From the NCBI RefSeq assembly GCF_024055715.1, contig NZ_JAMXMV010000013.1:62001-126000 (forward strand): a stretch of DNA of 64,000 nt, read 5' to 3'. This stretch comes from Actinoallomurus soli (GTDB lineage: Bacteria; Actinomycetota; Actinomycetes; Streptosporangiales; Streptosporangiaceae). The position numbers and the translations under genes are program-made. Below the pieces are notes generated by a model, which was given only the letters and a program-made list of their open reading frames with translations, was not told the origin of the DNA and did not search any database. Every line of letters begins with the position of its first letter. Position 1 is the first letter of the stretch. Below are positions 1-8,846 of the stretch, in pieces.

Positions 1-30
1 CGCGATCTTTCAGGAGCGGGTGGAGACGGA

Positions 31-1629
31 ATGACGAAACTGGATCTGGACCCGCAGGTGGTCCGCAAGGCACGGCTGCTCGCCGAGCGCGCCGCCCAGC
101 CGGTGATCGAGATGGCCCGCACCCACACGACCGTGTCGGTCGAGCGGGCGCAGCTGCGGCTGGCCGGCCTCACCGGCGCGGACTCCGACGGCCTGCCGTG
201 GGTGAACCACCTCGTCGACGCCGTACGGGACCAGGTGGGCCTGGAGCACGGGGTCGCCCTGCCGGTCTTCGACGCGCTCCTGCGCGAGCCGTACGACGAC
301 CTGGGCGACCTGGCGCGTGCGGCCTCGCTGGGCGCGGTGACGTTCCGCCTGCCGTCCGGGGGCGACGCCGACGAGGCCGCCGAGCTGGCGCGCCGCGCGG
401 CCCGCCAGGGCATCGGCCGCATCGACGCGCGCCGCGCCGAACGCGACGCGATGCTGCGCCTGACCGGCGACCCCCGCCAGCCGTGGATCTACCTCATCGT
501 CGCGACCGGCGACATCTACGAGGACATCCCGCAGGCGCAGGCCGCCGCCCGCGAGGGCGCGGACGTCGTCGCGGTGATCCGCTCGACCGGGCAGTCGCTC
601 CTGGACTACGTGCCCGAGGGCGCCACCCGCGAGGGCTACGCCGGGACGTACGCCACCCAGGAGAACTTCCGGCTCATGCGGGCCGCGCTCGACGACGTCT
701 CGCGCGAACTCGGCCGGTACGTGCGGCTCACCAACTACGCGTCGGGGCTGTGCATGCCGGAGATCGCCGCGCTCGCCGGCCTGGAACGCCTCGACATGAT
801 GCTGAACGACTGCATGTACGGCATCATCTTCCGCGACATCAACCCGCGGCGGACCTTCATCGACCAGCGGTTCTCCCGGCAGATCCACGCCCGCGCCGGC
901 ATCGTCATCAACACCGGCGAGGACAACTACCTCACCACCGCCGACGCCGTCGACGCCGCCCACACCGTCATCGTCAGCCAGCTGCTGAACGAGCGGTTCG
1001 GCAAGGAGGCGGGCCTGGCCGACCGGCAGCTCGGCCTCGGCCACGCGTTCGAGATCAACCCGGCGATCCCCGAGTCGTTCCGGCTCGAGCTCGCCCACGC
1101 CCAGCTCGTGCGCGAGCTGTTCCCGGACGCGCCGCTGAAGTACATGCCGCCGACCAAGCACATGACCGGCAACATCTTCGCCGGCTATCTCCTGGACGCC
1201 TTCTTCAACCTCGCCGGCGTGATGACCGGTCAGTCGATCATCCTGATCGGCATGATGACCGAGGGAATCCACACCCCGTGGCTGTCCGACCGCGACCTCG
1301 CCCTGGAGAACGTCCGGTACGTCCGCGACGCCTGCGGCTCCCTCGCCGAGGACTTCGTCCCGCGCCCGGACGGGTTCATCGTCCGCCGCGCCCGGCAGGT
1401 GCTGTCCGAATCCGTCGACCTGCTCGAACGGATCTGCGACGACACGCTCCTCACGGCCATCGCCGAGGGGACGTTCGGGGTGACCCGGCGGCCCGCCGAC
1501 GGCGGCAAGGGCCTCGACGGCGTCGTCGAGCGCGCCGACGGCTACTTCAATCCCGTCACCGAGATCCTGGAGTCGGAGGATCCGCACGACACCGCCGTGC
1601 CCACGACGCCCGCAGGGAGGGCCGAATGA
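31..1629 (+). CDS. kamD: D-lysine 5,6-aminomutase alpha subunit
   Basis: The 532-residue protein matches the large subunit of the adenosylcobalamin- and PLP-dependent lysine 5,6-aminomutase, which moves the terminal amino group of D-lysine or beta-lysine to the adjacent carbon. It is recognised from overall family resemblance, including conserved stretches such as TNYASGLCMPE near residue 235 and KYMPPTKHMTGN near 370; I did not map single active-site residues. A purine-rich ribosome binding site (GGAGACGGA) directly precedes the ATG. Its stop overlaps the kamE start (ATGA), and kamE and kal follow, so the enzyme belongs to the beta-lysine route of lysine breakdown. Earlier genes of the pathway (lysine 2,3-aminomutase, kdd, kce) are not visible and may lie left of the window. 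Full length. Confidence 0.93.
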   Translation: MTKLDLDPQVVRKARLLAERAAQPVIEMARTHTTVSVERAQLRLAGLTGADSDGLPWVNHLVDAVRDQVGLEHGVALPVFDALLREPYDDLGDLARAASLGAVTFRLPSGGDADEAAELARRAARQGIGRIDARRAERDAMLRLTGDPRQPWIYLIVATGDIYEDIPQAQAAAREGADVVAVIRSTGQSLLDYVPEGATREGYAGTYATQENFRLMRAALDDVSRELGRYVRLTNYASGLCMPEIAALAGLERLDMMLNDCMYGIIFRDINPRRTFIDQRFSRQIHARAGIVINTGEDNYLTTADAVDAAHTVIVSQLLNERFGKEAGLADRQLGLGHAFEINPAIPESFRLELAHAQLVRELFPDAPLKYMPPTKHMTGNIFAGYLLDAFFNLAGVMTGQSIILIGMMTEGIHTPWLSDRDLALENVRYVRDACGSLAEDFVPRPDGFIVRRARQVLSESVDLLERICDDTLLTAIAEGTFGVTRRPADGGKGLDGVVERADGYFNPVTEILESEDPHDTAVPTTPAGRAE

Positions 1630-2453
1630 GACCGCAGGACTCCGCCACCACCGACCGGACCGCACCGCAGGACCTGCCCTCGATCATCCGGCCGTACGGC
1701 GACACGACCGGCGACGCGATGGTGCAGCTGTCCTTCAGCCTGCCCGTGCCCGCCGGGAAGCGCGCCGAACTGGCCGCGCTGCAGCTCGCCGGGAAGATGG
1801 GCCTGGACCCGGCCAGCGTCGTGCACTCCAAGCCGATGGGGCCCAACTTCACGTTCTTCATCGTGTACGGCAAGGTCAACCACCTGATCGACTACGCCGG
1901 CATCGAGGTCCCGGAGGGCCGGGAGTACCCGCTGCTGTCGGCCAAGGAGATCGACCTGGCGATCCGGACCGTCCTGAACCGCCGCATGGTCGTCGTCGGG
2001 GCCTGCATCGGCACCGATGCGCACACCGTCGGCATCGACGCGATCCTCAACGTCAAGGGGTTCGCGGGGGAGAAGGGCCTGGAGTACCACCGCGAGATCC
2101 AGGTGATCAACATGGGTGCCCAGGTGACCGTCGAGGAGCTCGTGGAGCGCGCCAAGGCCGAGAACGCCGACGCCGTCCTCGTCTCCCAGGTCGTCACCCA
2201 GAAGAACGCCCACATCCACAACACCAAGCAAATGGCCGCCGCCTTCCACGCCGCGTATCCCACGGCGGTCGGGCCGGGCATGGGACGGCCGCTGCTCATC
2301 GCGGGCGGCCCGCGCTTCGACACGGTCACCGAGCAGGAGCTCGGCGTCGATCGTATCTTCGGCAAGGGCACCACTCCCCGCGAGGTCGCCAGTTACCTCG
2401 TGCACGCCCTGCTCCCCAGCCGGCCCCCCGAGAACCCCGCGGAGAACGCATGA
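1626..2453 (+). CDS. kamE: Lysine 5,6-aminomutase beta subunit (cobalamin-binding)
   Basis: The 275-residue small subunit carries the base-off cobalamin motif DxHxxG as DAHTVG at residues 131-136, so His133 is the predicted cobalt ligand. Lys144, eleven residues later in NVKG, falls where the family keeps the lysine that forms the internal aldimine with PLP. As far as I recall these are the same positions as in the Clostridium sticklandii enzyme. The C-terminal half is the Rossmann-type B12 fold (AGGPRFD near residue 225). The start is the ATG that overlaps the kamD stop. The downstream kal gene overlaps its own stop in the same way, so three products of one mRNA are translationally coupled. 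Confidence 0.94.
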   Translation: MRPQDSATTDRTAPQDLPSIIRPYGDTTGDAMVQLSFSLPVPAGKRAELAALQLAGKMGLDPASVVHSKPMGPNFTFFIVYGKVNHLIDYAGIEVPEGREYPLLSAKEIDLAIRTVLNRRMVVVGACIGTDAHTVGIDAILNVKGFAGEKGLEYHREIQVINMGAQVTVEELVERAKAENADAVLVSQVVTQKNAHIHNTKQMAAAFHAAYPTAVGPGMGRPLLIAGGPRFDTVTEQELGVDRIFGKGTTPREVASYLVHALLPSRPPENPAENA

Positions 2454-2878
2454 GCGAGCGGAGCATGCCCGTCGCACCCGAGGGCGAGGACCCGCGGGTC
2501 GGGCTGAGCGTCACCCACCGCCGGTACGTCCCCTACGCGCACGCCCACTACGGCGGCGACCTCGTCGACGGCGCCTACGTCCTCGGGATGTTCGGTGACG
2601 TCGCCACCGAGGTGTGCATCCGCGACGGCGGCGACGAGGGCCTGTTCGCCTCCTACGACGACGTGCAGTTCCGTGCCCCCGTGCGCGCGGGGGACGTCCT
2701 GGAGGCCACCGCGACGGTGATCCGCGCCGGGCGCCGCAGCCGTACACTGGCGTTCGAGGCACGGGTGGTCTGCCGGGCCCGTCCGGACAAGGGGCCGTCG
2801 GCCGCCGAGGCGCTGGCCGAGCCCATCGTCGCGGTCACCGCCACCGGCACCGTCGTGCTACCGCACGCCGGCACCTGA
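2450..2878 (+). CDS. kal: 3-aminobutyryl-CoA ammonia-lyase (hotdog fold)
   Basis: A 142-residue single hotdog-fold protein whose start overlaps the kamE stop. In the lysine fermentation pathway Kal removes ammonia from L-3-aminobutyryl-CoA to give crotonyl-CoA. The family signature is visible in the block around residues 28-50 (YAHAHYGGDLVDGA, then FGDVATE) and in the central strand FRAPVRAGD. The assignment rests on this similarity plus strict operon context with kamDE; hotdog proteins are otherwise easily confused with thioesterases. It is the last gene of the operon, being followed by two hairpins and a long non-coding stretch. Confidence 0.85.
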   Translation: MSERSMPVAPEGEDPRVGLSVTHRRYVPYAHAHYGGDLVDGAYVLGMFGDVATEVCIRDGGDEGLFASYDDVQFRAPVRAGDVLEATATVIRAGRRSRTLAFEARVVCRARPDKGPSAAEALAEPIVAVTATGTVVLPHAGT

Positions 2879-2908
2879 CAGGTGGACCGACACGCGATGA
2901 ACGGCAAT

Positions 2909-2975
2909 GATCACAGGGATTTCCGTGGCCTGTGATCGGCCCGCTGACCTGCGGTGATACGGCAATCCGCAGGTC
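2909..2975 (+). terminator. Tandem hairpins after the kam operon
   Basis: Two perfect 9-bp stems follow each other: GATCACAGG (2909-2917) pairs with CCTGTGATC (2929-2937), and GACCTGCGG (2946-2954) pairs with CCGCAGGTC (2967-2975). There is no U-tract, as is usual for actinobacterial terminators. The position 30 bp after the kal stop suggests transcription termination. Confidence 0.55.
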
Positions 2976-2984
2976 GCGGCCGCC

Positions 2985-3012
2985 TTGACATCGCTACGGA
3001 TACCGATAGGTT
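2985..3012 (+). promoter_or_regulatory. Candidate housekeeping-type promoter
   Basis: TTGACA (2985-2990) is followed after 16 nt by TAGGTT (3007-3012), which fits the actinobacterial TANNNT -10 form. The next gene, lnt, starts about 420 bp downstream, so either the leader is long or a small RNA lies in between. Sequence match only. Confidence 0.4.
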
Positions 3013-3435
3013 GCCTGAACGTCCACCGCAGGACTGACCGGTCGGCCGACCGGGGCGCCGCGAATCTTGCGCCGCGACGGGGGTTGCGAGCACGCGCCGG
3101 CTCAGGCGCCCATCCGTCCATGCCAGACGCACGATGACGCGCCCGCCCGCGGCCGGAGCACCCCGGCCGGCGGGGGGTGGAACTCGGTAAGGGCCTGGGC
3201 ACCCATCAGACAACGGACTACGCGCTCGCCGCCGACGAGACGGGTCCGGTTCGAAGGGAGCGCCCGGGTCCTCTTCCGTTTCCGTCTCCCGCCGCAGGAG
3301 CGCCATCCGGGCTCTCGTCCGTGCGACTTCACCCTGGAAGTGGGATCATCCGTACGAAGCGGCCTGCCCGTATTCGTCCCGGTCCCCACCGGCGGGTAGC
3401 GTTCCGTCGACGGTCGGACCTGATGAGGAGTGCTG
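3013..3435. other. Non-coding stretch before lnt, no gene seen
   Basis: Open frames exist in several phases, but their translations are arginine- and proline-rich with no recognisable motif or ribosome binding site, as expected of random high-GC DNA. The only likely signals are the upstream promoter at 2985-3012 and the lnt ribosome binding site at 3425-3430. A long 5' leader or small RNA cannot be excluded. Confidence 0.5.
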
Positions 3436-5124
3436 GTGGCGCAGGAGTTGCTCGCCGAGAAGACGCCCGGCGTCGCCGAGCGTGACCGGCGGTCACGGAT
3501 TCCGGCGTGGCTGCCACGCCCGGCGGGCGTGGTTCTGGCCGGCCTGCTGCTGGCCGCGGCGTTCCCGCCGATCGGCTGGTGGCCGCTGGCGCCGGTCGCC
3601 ACCGCGATGCTCGCGCTGCTGATGCGCGGCCGGACCTGGCGTCGCGGCGCCGGCCTCGGCATGCTGTTCGGCCTGGCGTTCTGCTTCCCGACCTTCGAGG
3701 GCCTGCGGCCCGTCGGCATCGACGCCTGGGTCGCGCTGAGCCTCTTCGAGGCGCTCTACTTCGCGGTGCTGGGCATCGGCCTGGCCCTCGTCACCCGCCT
3801 GCCCGGCTGGCCCGTGTGGACGGCCGCGGCGTGGATCACCGAGGAGCTCATCCGCGGCCGCGTGCCCTTCGGCGGCTTCCCCTGGGCCCGGCTGGCGTTC
3901 AGCCAGACCTCCTCGCCCTTCACCGGCTACGCCTCCATCGGCGGCGCGCCGCTGGTCGGCTTCGTGACCGCGCTCACCGGCGGACTGCTCGCCGCGGCGG
4001 TCCTGCTCCTGTGGCGGCGGCGGACCCCCTTCCCGGCCCCGGAACCGGTCGCCGCGGCGGACGCGGTTCCCGGGGCGGACCCGGCCGCGGAGGCCGGGAC
4101 GGCCGCCGAGACCGGCACTCCCGGTCGCGCGCCGGGCCGGGTGGCCGGGCGGCCGGTCCGCTGGGCGGCCCTCGCGGTCGCCGCCGTGCTCGTTCTCGGC
4201 GCGGCCGGCATGCTCGTGCCACGCCCCACCGGCGGCCGATCGGTGACCGTCGCGGTCATCCAGGGCAACGTGCCCCGCGCCGGCCTGGACTTCCTCGGCC
4301 AGCGCCAGGCCGTCCTGAACAACCACGCGCGGGAGACGCACCGGCTGGCCGAAGAGATCCGCGCCGGCCAGGTGCCCCGGCCCGACGTGGTCATCTGGCC
4401 GGAGAACTCCAGCGACCTCGACCCGTACGCCGACGAGACCGCCCGCGAGGTGATCGACGCGGCGGTCAAGGACGTCGGCGTGCCGGTGCTGGTCGGCGCC
4501 GTCATCGACGCCGGCGACGGCGAGCACGTCGAGAACCGCGGGATCGTGTGGGATCCCGTCAAGGGCCCCGGCGCGTACTACGTCAAGCGCCATCCGCTGC
4601 CGTTCGGCGAGTACATCCCGATCTTCCGCGGCCTGCTGCGAAAGCTCATCACCCGTTTCGACCAGGTTGGAGAGTTCGTCAAGGGCCGTTCACGCGGATC
4701 CCTTCAGCTCGGTCCGGTGAAAATCGGAGACGTCATCTGTTTCGAGGTGGCCTACGACGGGCTCGTGCGGGACGTCGCGGACGCCCCGTTGCTCGTCGTG
4801 CAGACCAACAACGCGACGTTCGGACGCACCAGCCTTCCCCCGCAGCAGTTCGCGATGTCGCAGATGCGCGCGGTCGAGCACGGGCGCAGCGTCCTCGTCG
4901 CCTCGACGAGCGGCATCAGCGGGATCATCGCGCCGGACGGGAAGGTCCTGACCAAGTCAAAGGAATTCACCCCGGACATCCAGGTCCGCCGCGTGCCGCT
5001 GCGTACCTCGCGTACGCTTACTGATCACCTGGGTGCCGCTCCCGAGTGGGTGCTGGCGCTGCTGGGACTCGCGGCCGCGGTCGCCGCCGCGTGGAGGACA
5101 CGGAAGACGAGCAGGGGGGCCTGA
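3436..5124 (+). CDS. lnt: Apolipoprotein N-acyltransferase
   Basis: A 562-residue membrane enzyme that N-acylates the lipid-modified cysteine of lipoproteins. The N-terminal 190 residues form several membrane helices, then comes an Ala/Pro-rich linker, another helix near residue 250, and a periplasmic nitrilase-fold domain. The catalytic triad is readable: Glu about 323 (VIWPENSSD), Lys about 384 (KRHPLPFGE) and Cys about 435 (ICFEVAYD). A final helix closes the protein. GTG at 3436 is preferred because GAGGAG ends 5 nt upstream; a GTG at 3430 would sit inside that binding site. It is followed 3 nt later by ppm. In Mycobacterium tuberculosis the equivalent two enzymes form one fused protein, Ppm1. 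Confidence 0.92.
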   Translation: MAQELLAEKTPGVAERDRRSRIPAWLPRPAGVVLAGLLLAAAFPPIGWWPLAPVATAMLALLMRGRTWRRGAGLGMLFGLAFCFPTFEGLRPVGIDAWVALSLFEALYFAVLGIGLALVTRLPGWPVWTAAAWITEELIRGRVPFGGFPWARLAFSQTSSPFTGYASIGGAPLVGFVTALTGGLLAAAVLLLWRRRTPFPAPEPVAAADAVPGADPAAEAGTAAETGTPGRAPGRVAGRPVRWAALAVAAVLVLGAAGMLVPRPTGGRSVTVAVIQGNVPRAGLDFLGQRQAVLNNHARETHRLAEEIRAGQVPRPDVVIWPENSSDLDPYADETAREVIDAAVKDVGVPVLVGAVIDAGDGEHVENRGIVWDPVKGPGAYYVKRHPLPFGEYIPIFRGLLRKLITRFDQVGEFVKGRSRGSLQLGPVKIGDVICFEVAYDGLVRDVADAPLLVVQTNNATFGRTSLPPQQFAMSQMRAVEHGRSVLVASTSGISGIIAPDGKVLTKSKEFTPDIQVRRVPLRTSRTLTDHLGAAPEWVLALLGLAAAVAAAWRTRKTSRGA

Positions 5125-5127
5125 CCG

Positions 5128-5880
5128 GTGCAGAACACGGACGACATCGGGCGGGTGCTCGTGATCATCCCGACGTACAACGAGCGGGAGAACATCGAGA
5201 GCATCGTCGCCCGGGTGCGCACCGCCGTTCCCGAGGCCGAGATCCTGGTCGCCGACGACAACAGCCCCGACGGCACCGGGAAGATCGCCGATGGGCTCGC
5301 CGCCGACGACGAGCGCGTGCACGTCATGCACCGGGCCGGCAAGGAGGGCCTCGGCGCCGCGTACATCGCGGGGTTCCACTGGGGGATGGAGCACGGCTTC
5401 GACGTGCTCGTCGAGATGGACGCCGACGGGTCGCACCAGCCCGAGGAGCTGGCGCGGCTGCTCAGCGCGCTCTCCCGGGCGGACCTGGTCATCGGCTCCC
5501 GGTGGGTCCGCGGCGGCACCGTGGAGAACTGGCCGGTCAACCGGGAGATCCTGTCGCGCGGCGCCAACGTCTACGCGCGGCTGATGCTGGGCATCCCGGT
5601 GCGCGACTCGACCGGCGGGTACCGCGCCTACCGCGCGACGACCCTGCAGAAGATCGACATCGACGGCGTCGCGTCGCAGGGCTACTGCTTCCAGGTGGAC
5701 CTGACGCTGCGGACCGTACGGGCCGGCCTGCGGGTCGCCGAGGTGCCGATCCGGTTCGTCGAGCGCACCCACGGCGCCAGCAAGATGAGCCGCGCGATCA
5801 TGATCGAGGCGTTCCAGCGGATCGCCCGGTGGGGCGCCGCCTACTGGCTGGGGCGTCTCACCGGCCGCGAGCGGCACTGA
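5128..5880 (+). CDS. ppm1: Polyprenol monophosphomannose synthase (GT2)
   Basis: A 250-residue GT-A family 2 glycosyltransferase that makes polyprenyl-phosphate-mannose from GDP-mannose, the lipid-linked donor for protein O-mannosylation and mannosylated lipids. Visible motifs are the N-terminal [21 protein letters not shown] (Asp43-Asp44 for nucleotide binding) and MDADGSHQP (the metal-binding DxD at 98-100). The C-terminal part resembles the soluble Dpm1/Ppm1-D2 form, with no added membrane domain. It starts with GTG only 3 nt after the lnt stop, so the two are almost certainly cotranscribed. In mycobacteria Lnt and Ppm interact physically, which explains the linkage. Confidence 0.9.
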   Translation: MQNTDDIGRVLVIIPTYNERENIESIVARVRTAVPEAEILVADDNSPDGTGKIADGLAADDERVHVMHRAGKEGLGAAYIAGFHWGMEHGFDVLVEMDADGSHQPEELARLLSALSRADLVIGSRWVRGGTVENWPVNREILSRGANVYARLMLGIPVRDSTGGYRAYRATTLQKIDIDGVASQGYCFQVDLTLRTVRAGLRVAEVPIRFVERTHGASKMSRAIMIEAFQRIARWGAAYWLGRLTGRERH

Positions 5881-5885
5881 CCCCG

Positions 5886-5919
5886 GTCGCGGCGCCCGCC
5901 CACCGGCGGGTACCGCGAC
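5886..5919 (+). terminator. Hairpin after lnt-ppm1
   Basis: A nested inverted repeat: GTCGCGG (5886-5892) pairs with CCGCGAC (5913-5919), enclosing CCCGCC (5895-5900) and GGCGGG (5905-5910) around a 4-nt loop, with a 2x2 internal loop. It begins 6 bp after the ppm1 stop. Confidence 0.6.
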
Positions 5920-5971
5920 TCCGGGACGGCCGTCGAGTGGTGGCCGAGGAGCGCGCCGGAGGAGAACGTCG

Positions 5972-7168
5972 ATGACTCTCAGCGTCGGTGTGGTCGGAGC
6001 CGGGATCGTCGGGCTCTCGGTGGCGCGCCGGCTGGCCCGGTGGGACCACGAGGTCACGGTCTTCGAGAAGGAGGCCGACGTCGCGCTGCACCAGACCGGG
6101 CACAACTCGGGGGTCGTCCACGCGGGCGTGTACTACCCGCCCGGCTCACTGAAGAGCCGCCTGTGCCGGGACGGCGCGCGCCGGCTGAAGGAGTTCTGCG
6201 CCGAGCACCACCTGCCGTACGAGGAGATCGGCAAGGTGATCGTGGCGCGGTCGGCGGACGAGGCGGGGCGGCTGCGCGACCTCGAGGCACGGGCGCGGGC
6301 GGCCGGCGTTCCGGGACTGCGCCGGCTGGACCCGGCCGAGCTCGCGGAGGTGGAGCCGCACGTGCGGGGGTACGCCGCGCTGCACTCACCGACGACCGCC
6401 ATCGTCGACTACCGTCTGATCGCCCGTGCCCTGGCCGACGACGTACGGGCGGCCGGCGGCCGGATCCTCCTCGGCCGGGCCGTGACCGCGCTCGAACGCG
6501 CGGGCGGGCGGCTCATCGTGCACACCGCCGCGGAGAGCACCCCCGTCGATCGCCTGGTGATCTGCGCCGGACTGCAGTCCGACCGCGTCGCGGCGCTGGC
6601 CGGGGACGAGCCGGCGCCGGCCATCGTCCCGTTCCGCGGGGAGTACCACCGGCTGGCACCGCACCGCAGGGAGCTCGTCAAGGGCCTGGTCTATCCCGTG
6701 CCCGACCCGGCGTATCCCTTCCTCGGCGTCCACTTCACCCCGCGCGTGGACGGCACCGTCGACATCGGCCCGAACGCGGTGCTCGCCACGGCGCGCGAGG
6801 GCTACCGGCGCGGTGACGTCGACCTCGCCGATCTGCGGGAGGTCCTCCGGTGGCCGGGCTTCCGGCGCCTCGCCCGCGCCCACTGGCGGGCCGGCGTGCG
6901 CGAGGCGCTGACGTCCCTGTCGACACGGCGGTTCATCGCCGAGGCCCGCGCGTACGTGCCGGAGCTGACGGTCCGGGACGTGATACCGGCCCCGGCCGGG
7001 GTCCGCGCGCAGGCCGTCGACCGCGACGGCGCCCTCGTCGACGACTTCGCCATCCACCACCTCGGCCCGGTCGTCAGCGTCCGCAATGCGCCCTCGCCCG
7101 CGGCGACGTCGGCGCTGGCCATCGCCGACCACATCGCCGAGCAGGTACGGGCCCGGGCGCGCGACTGA
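5972..7168 (+). CDS. lhgO: L-2-hydroxyglutarate oxidase
   Basis: A 398-residue FAD-dependent oxidoreductase of the DAO superfamily. The N-terminal dinucleotide-binding motif is GAGIVGLSVARRL (residues 8-20). The family block HQTGHNSGVVHAGVYYPPGS (about 46-65) is characteristic of LhgO/L2HGDH, which oxidises L-2-hydroxyglutarate to 2-oxoglutarate. The distal FRGEYHRL and VHFTPRVDG blocks also fit. The start ATG has GGAGGAG eight nt upstream. It looks monocistronic, between a terminator and a convergent lipoprotein gene. A D-2-hydroxyacid dehydrogenase homologue lies in the same window at 19.5-22.8 kb. Confidence 0.88.
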   Translation: MTLSVGVVGAGIVGLSVARRLARWDHEVTVFEKEADVALHQTGHNSGVVHAGVYYPPGSLKSRLCRDGARRLKEFCAEHHLPYEEIGKVIVARSADEAGRLRDLEARARAAGVPGLRRLDPAELAEVEPHVRGYAALHSPTTAIVDYRLIARALADDVRAAGGRILLGRAVTALERAGGRLIVHTAAESTPVDRLVICAGLQSDRVAALAGDEPAPAIVPFRGEYHRLAPHRRELVKGLVYPVPDPAYPFLGVHFTPRVDGTVDIGPNAVLATAREGYRRGDVDLADLREVLRWPGFRRLARAHWRAGVREALTSLSTRRFIAEARAYVPELTVRDVIPAPAGVRAQAVDRDGALVDDFAIHHLGPVVSVRNAPSPAATSALAIADHIAEQVRARARD

Positions 7169-7193
7169 CACCCGGGCCGTCCGCCTCCGCGCG

Positions 7194-7652
7194 CTACTTC
7201 GCGTAGGCGCGGCAGGAGTTGTCCTGGTCGGTGCCCAGGGCGATGACGGTCACGTGGTGCAGCGACTTCACGCCCTTGATCAGCAGCGTGTGCCGTGTGT
7301 CGCCGCCCTTGAACGCGTAGGTGACGCCGGAGGTGGACGGGTCGCCCGTCACGGGGTTGTCGTCGGCGTCATCGGCCTCGAAGTTCAGGGTGATGGGGGT
7401 CTTGCCCACCTGCGCGGTGACCTCGACGCCCGTACCGGCGACCCGGTAGGTGACCGTCGTGCAGGTGGGAGCGTCGCTGTCGCCCTTCGGAGAAGCGCTG
7501 GGCAGCGGCTCGCCCGCCGCCGCACCGCTCGCGGCCGAGGACGAGGAGGCGGCGGACTTGTCCTGATGCGCGGATCCGCTGCCACCGCTGCCACCGCAGC
7601 CTGCCAGGCCGAGCCCGGCCACGGCGACGAGAACGAGCACACGCTTGCGCAC
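7194..7652 (-). CDS. Putative lipoprotein of unknown function
   Basis: A 152-residue protein with a short lipoprotein signal peptide: KR, a hydrophobic core, then the lipobox LAGC at about residue 18. A Gly/Ser-rich spacer follows the lipidated cysteine. The mature part (about 120 residues) contains two cysteines, in CTTVTYRV and near the C terminus (NSCRAYAK), that could form a disulphide. I do not recognise a family. I chose GTG at 7652 rather than an ATG 18 nt upstream because TTGGAG lies 7 nt before the GTG and would otherwise be inside the coding sequence. The gene converges with lhgO and lies 192 bp downstream of the ligase gene. Confidence 0.75.
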   Translation of the reverse strand: MRKRVLVLVAVAGLGLAGCGGSGGSGSAHQDKSAASSSSAASGAAAGEPLPSASPKGDSDAPTCTTVTYRVAGTGVEVTAQVGKTPITLNFEADDADDNPVTGDPSTSGVTYAFKGGDTRHTLLIKGVKSLHHVTVIALGTDQDNSCRAYAK

Positions 7653-7844
7653 GACGAGACTCCAAAGCATGAGGGATCAGTGACGACCGGCGATCCGCGG
7701 GCCCGGTCGGGCGTCCGGCGGGGGACCGGATCACGACCGGACGGGACGCCGGGGCAACTCTTCTGCCGTCACCATGATCCCGCAAATGCACACGCCGGAA
7801 GAACGGCGCGACCCCGGCGGTTCCTGTCGTACCGCCGAACTCCG

Positions 7845-8807
7845 TCACGCGGGTTCCTCGCGGTGGACGTCCTTGGGGCGCTTGTCCAGGCGGAGCCCCC
7901 GCCAGCTCGGGTGGCGCAGGGCGCCGTCGGGGGTCCACTCGGCGAACGCCACCTCGCCCACCAACACGGGCTCGACCCAGCGCGCGCGCCGCGCGATCTC
8001 GCGGGGCGCGGGCGGGTCGAAGGGGTCCTCGTCCCGCGCCAGCGGCGCCAGCCGGGCGGCGAGGTCCCGCAGGTCCGCCTCGGTGAAACCCGTCCCCACG
8101 TTCCCGGCGTACCGCAGCCGCCCGTCGTCGTGGACGCCGAGCACCAGGGACCCGACCATGTCGGCGCGGCGGCCCGCGCCGGGCAGCCACCCGGCGATGA
8201 CGACCTCCTGGTGACGGATGTTCTTGACCTTGATCCAGGGGCCCCGCCGTCCGGGGTGGTAATGGGATCGCAGCGGCTTGCCGACGACGCCCTCCAGCCC
8301 CTGGGCCAGGCCGACCGCGAAGACCGTCTCGCCCTCGCCCCGCCACCACGGCGGGACGCGCACCGGCGCCCGGTCGAGGCCGAGTCCGTCGAGGCGGTCC
8401 CGTCGCTCGGTGTAGGGGCACCCCAGGAGCGACTCCTCGTCCAGGTGGAGGACGTCGAACAGGTAGTACTGGACCGGCACGGCCCGGATCAGCCGGTCAC
8501 CGGGGCGCTGGACGTGCATCCGGGTCTGCAGGGTCGCGAAGCTCGGCCGCCCGTCGCGCAGGGCGACGATCTCACCGTCGAGGATCGCCGGCCGGCGCAA
8601 CATCCGGGCCAGGGCGGCCAGCTCCGGGTAGGAGCGGGTGATGTCCTTGTCGTTGCGGGACATCAACCGCAGGCTCCGGCCCTGCACGTAGGCGACCGCC
8701 CTGACTCCGTCCCACTTCAGCTCCCACCCGTACTCTGTCTGATCCGGCGGCAGGGACCGTTTCAGCAGGGCCATCATCGGCCGGATGAGCCGTGGCAGTT
8801 CGCCCAA
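7845..8807 (-). CDS. ATP-dependent DNA ligase (LigD/LigC-like)
   Basis: A 320-residue ligase consisting of an adenylation domain and an OB domain. Motif I is ELKWDG with Lys31 as the adenylated residue. LDGEIVALRDG is motif III, YLFDVLHLD is motif IIIa, LEGVVGKPL is motif IV and WIKVKN is motif V. The size equals the stand-alone ligase module of the non-homologous end-joining LigD/LigC group, without the nuclease or polymerase domains. TTG at 8807 with GGAG 6 nt upstream is the likely start; an ATG pair ten codons further in is the alternative. No Ku gene is visible nearby, so a repair role is inferred from family only. Confidence 0.88.
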   Translation of the reverse strand: MGELPRLIRPMMALLKRSLPPDQTEYGWELKWDGVRAVAYVQGRSLRLMSRNDKDITRSYPELAALARMLRRPAILDGEIVALRDGRPSFATLQTRMHVQRPGDRLIRAVPVQYYLFDVLHLDEESLLGCPYTERRDRLDGLGLDRAPVRVPPWWRGEGETVFAVGLAQGLEGVVGKPLRSHYHPGRRGPWIKVKNIRHQEVVIAGWLPGAGRRADMVGSLVLGVHDDGRLRYAGNVGTGFTEADLRDLAARLAPLARDEDPFDPPAPREIARRARWVEPVLVGEVAFAEWTPDGALRHPSWRGLRLDKRPKDVHREEPA

Positions 8808-8846
8808 CCAGGGCTCCGACGCGTTCCCCGAGGCCTGCCTCCGGGC

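Noticed and set aside
10-1665. Long open frame antisense to kamD, and similar long antisense frames elsewhere (for example opposite the FUSC, GH65 and GH3 genes)
   Set aside because: They follow the GC-biased third-position pattern of the genuine gene on the other strand; their translations are Arg/Gly/Val-rich without motifs or ribosome binding sites.
3067-3399. Possible small genes in the gap before lnt
   Set aside because: Low-complexity Arg/Pro/Gly translations, no Shine-Dalgarno sequence and no recognisable domain.
3436-5880. Separate lnt and ppm1 as a novelty against the fused mycobacterial Ppm1
   Set aside because: Many actinobacteria, including Streptomyces, keep the two as separate genes, so it is not new.
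7845-8807. Complete end-joining system with the DNA ligase
   Set aside because: No Ku, polymerase or nuclease module is encoded nearby; only the ligase can be supported.
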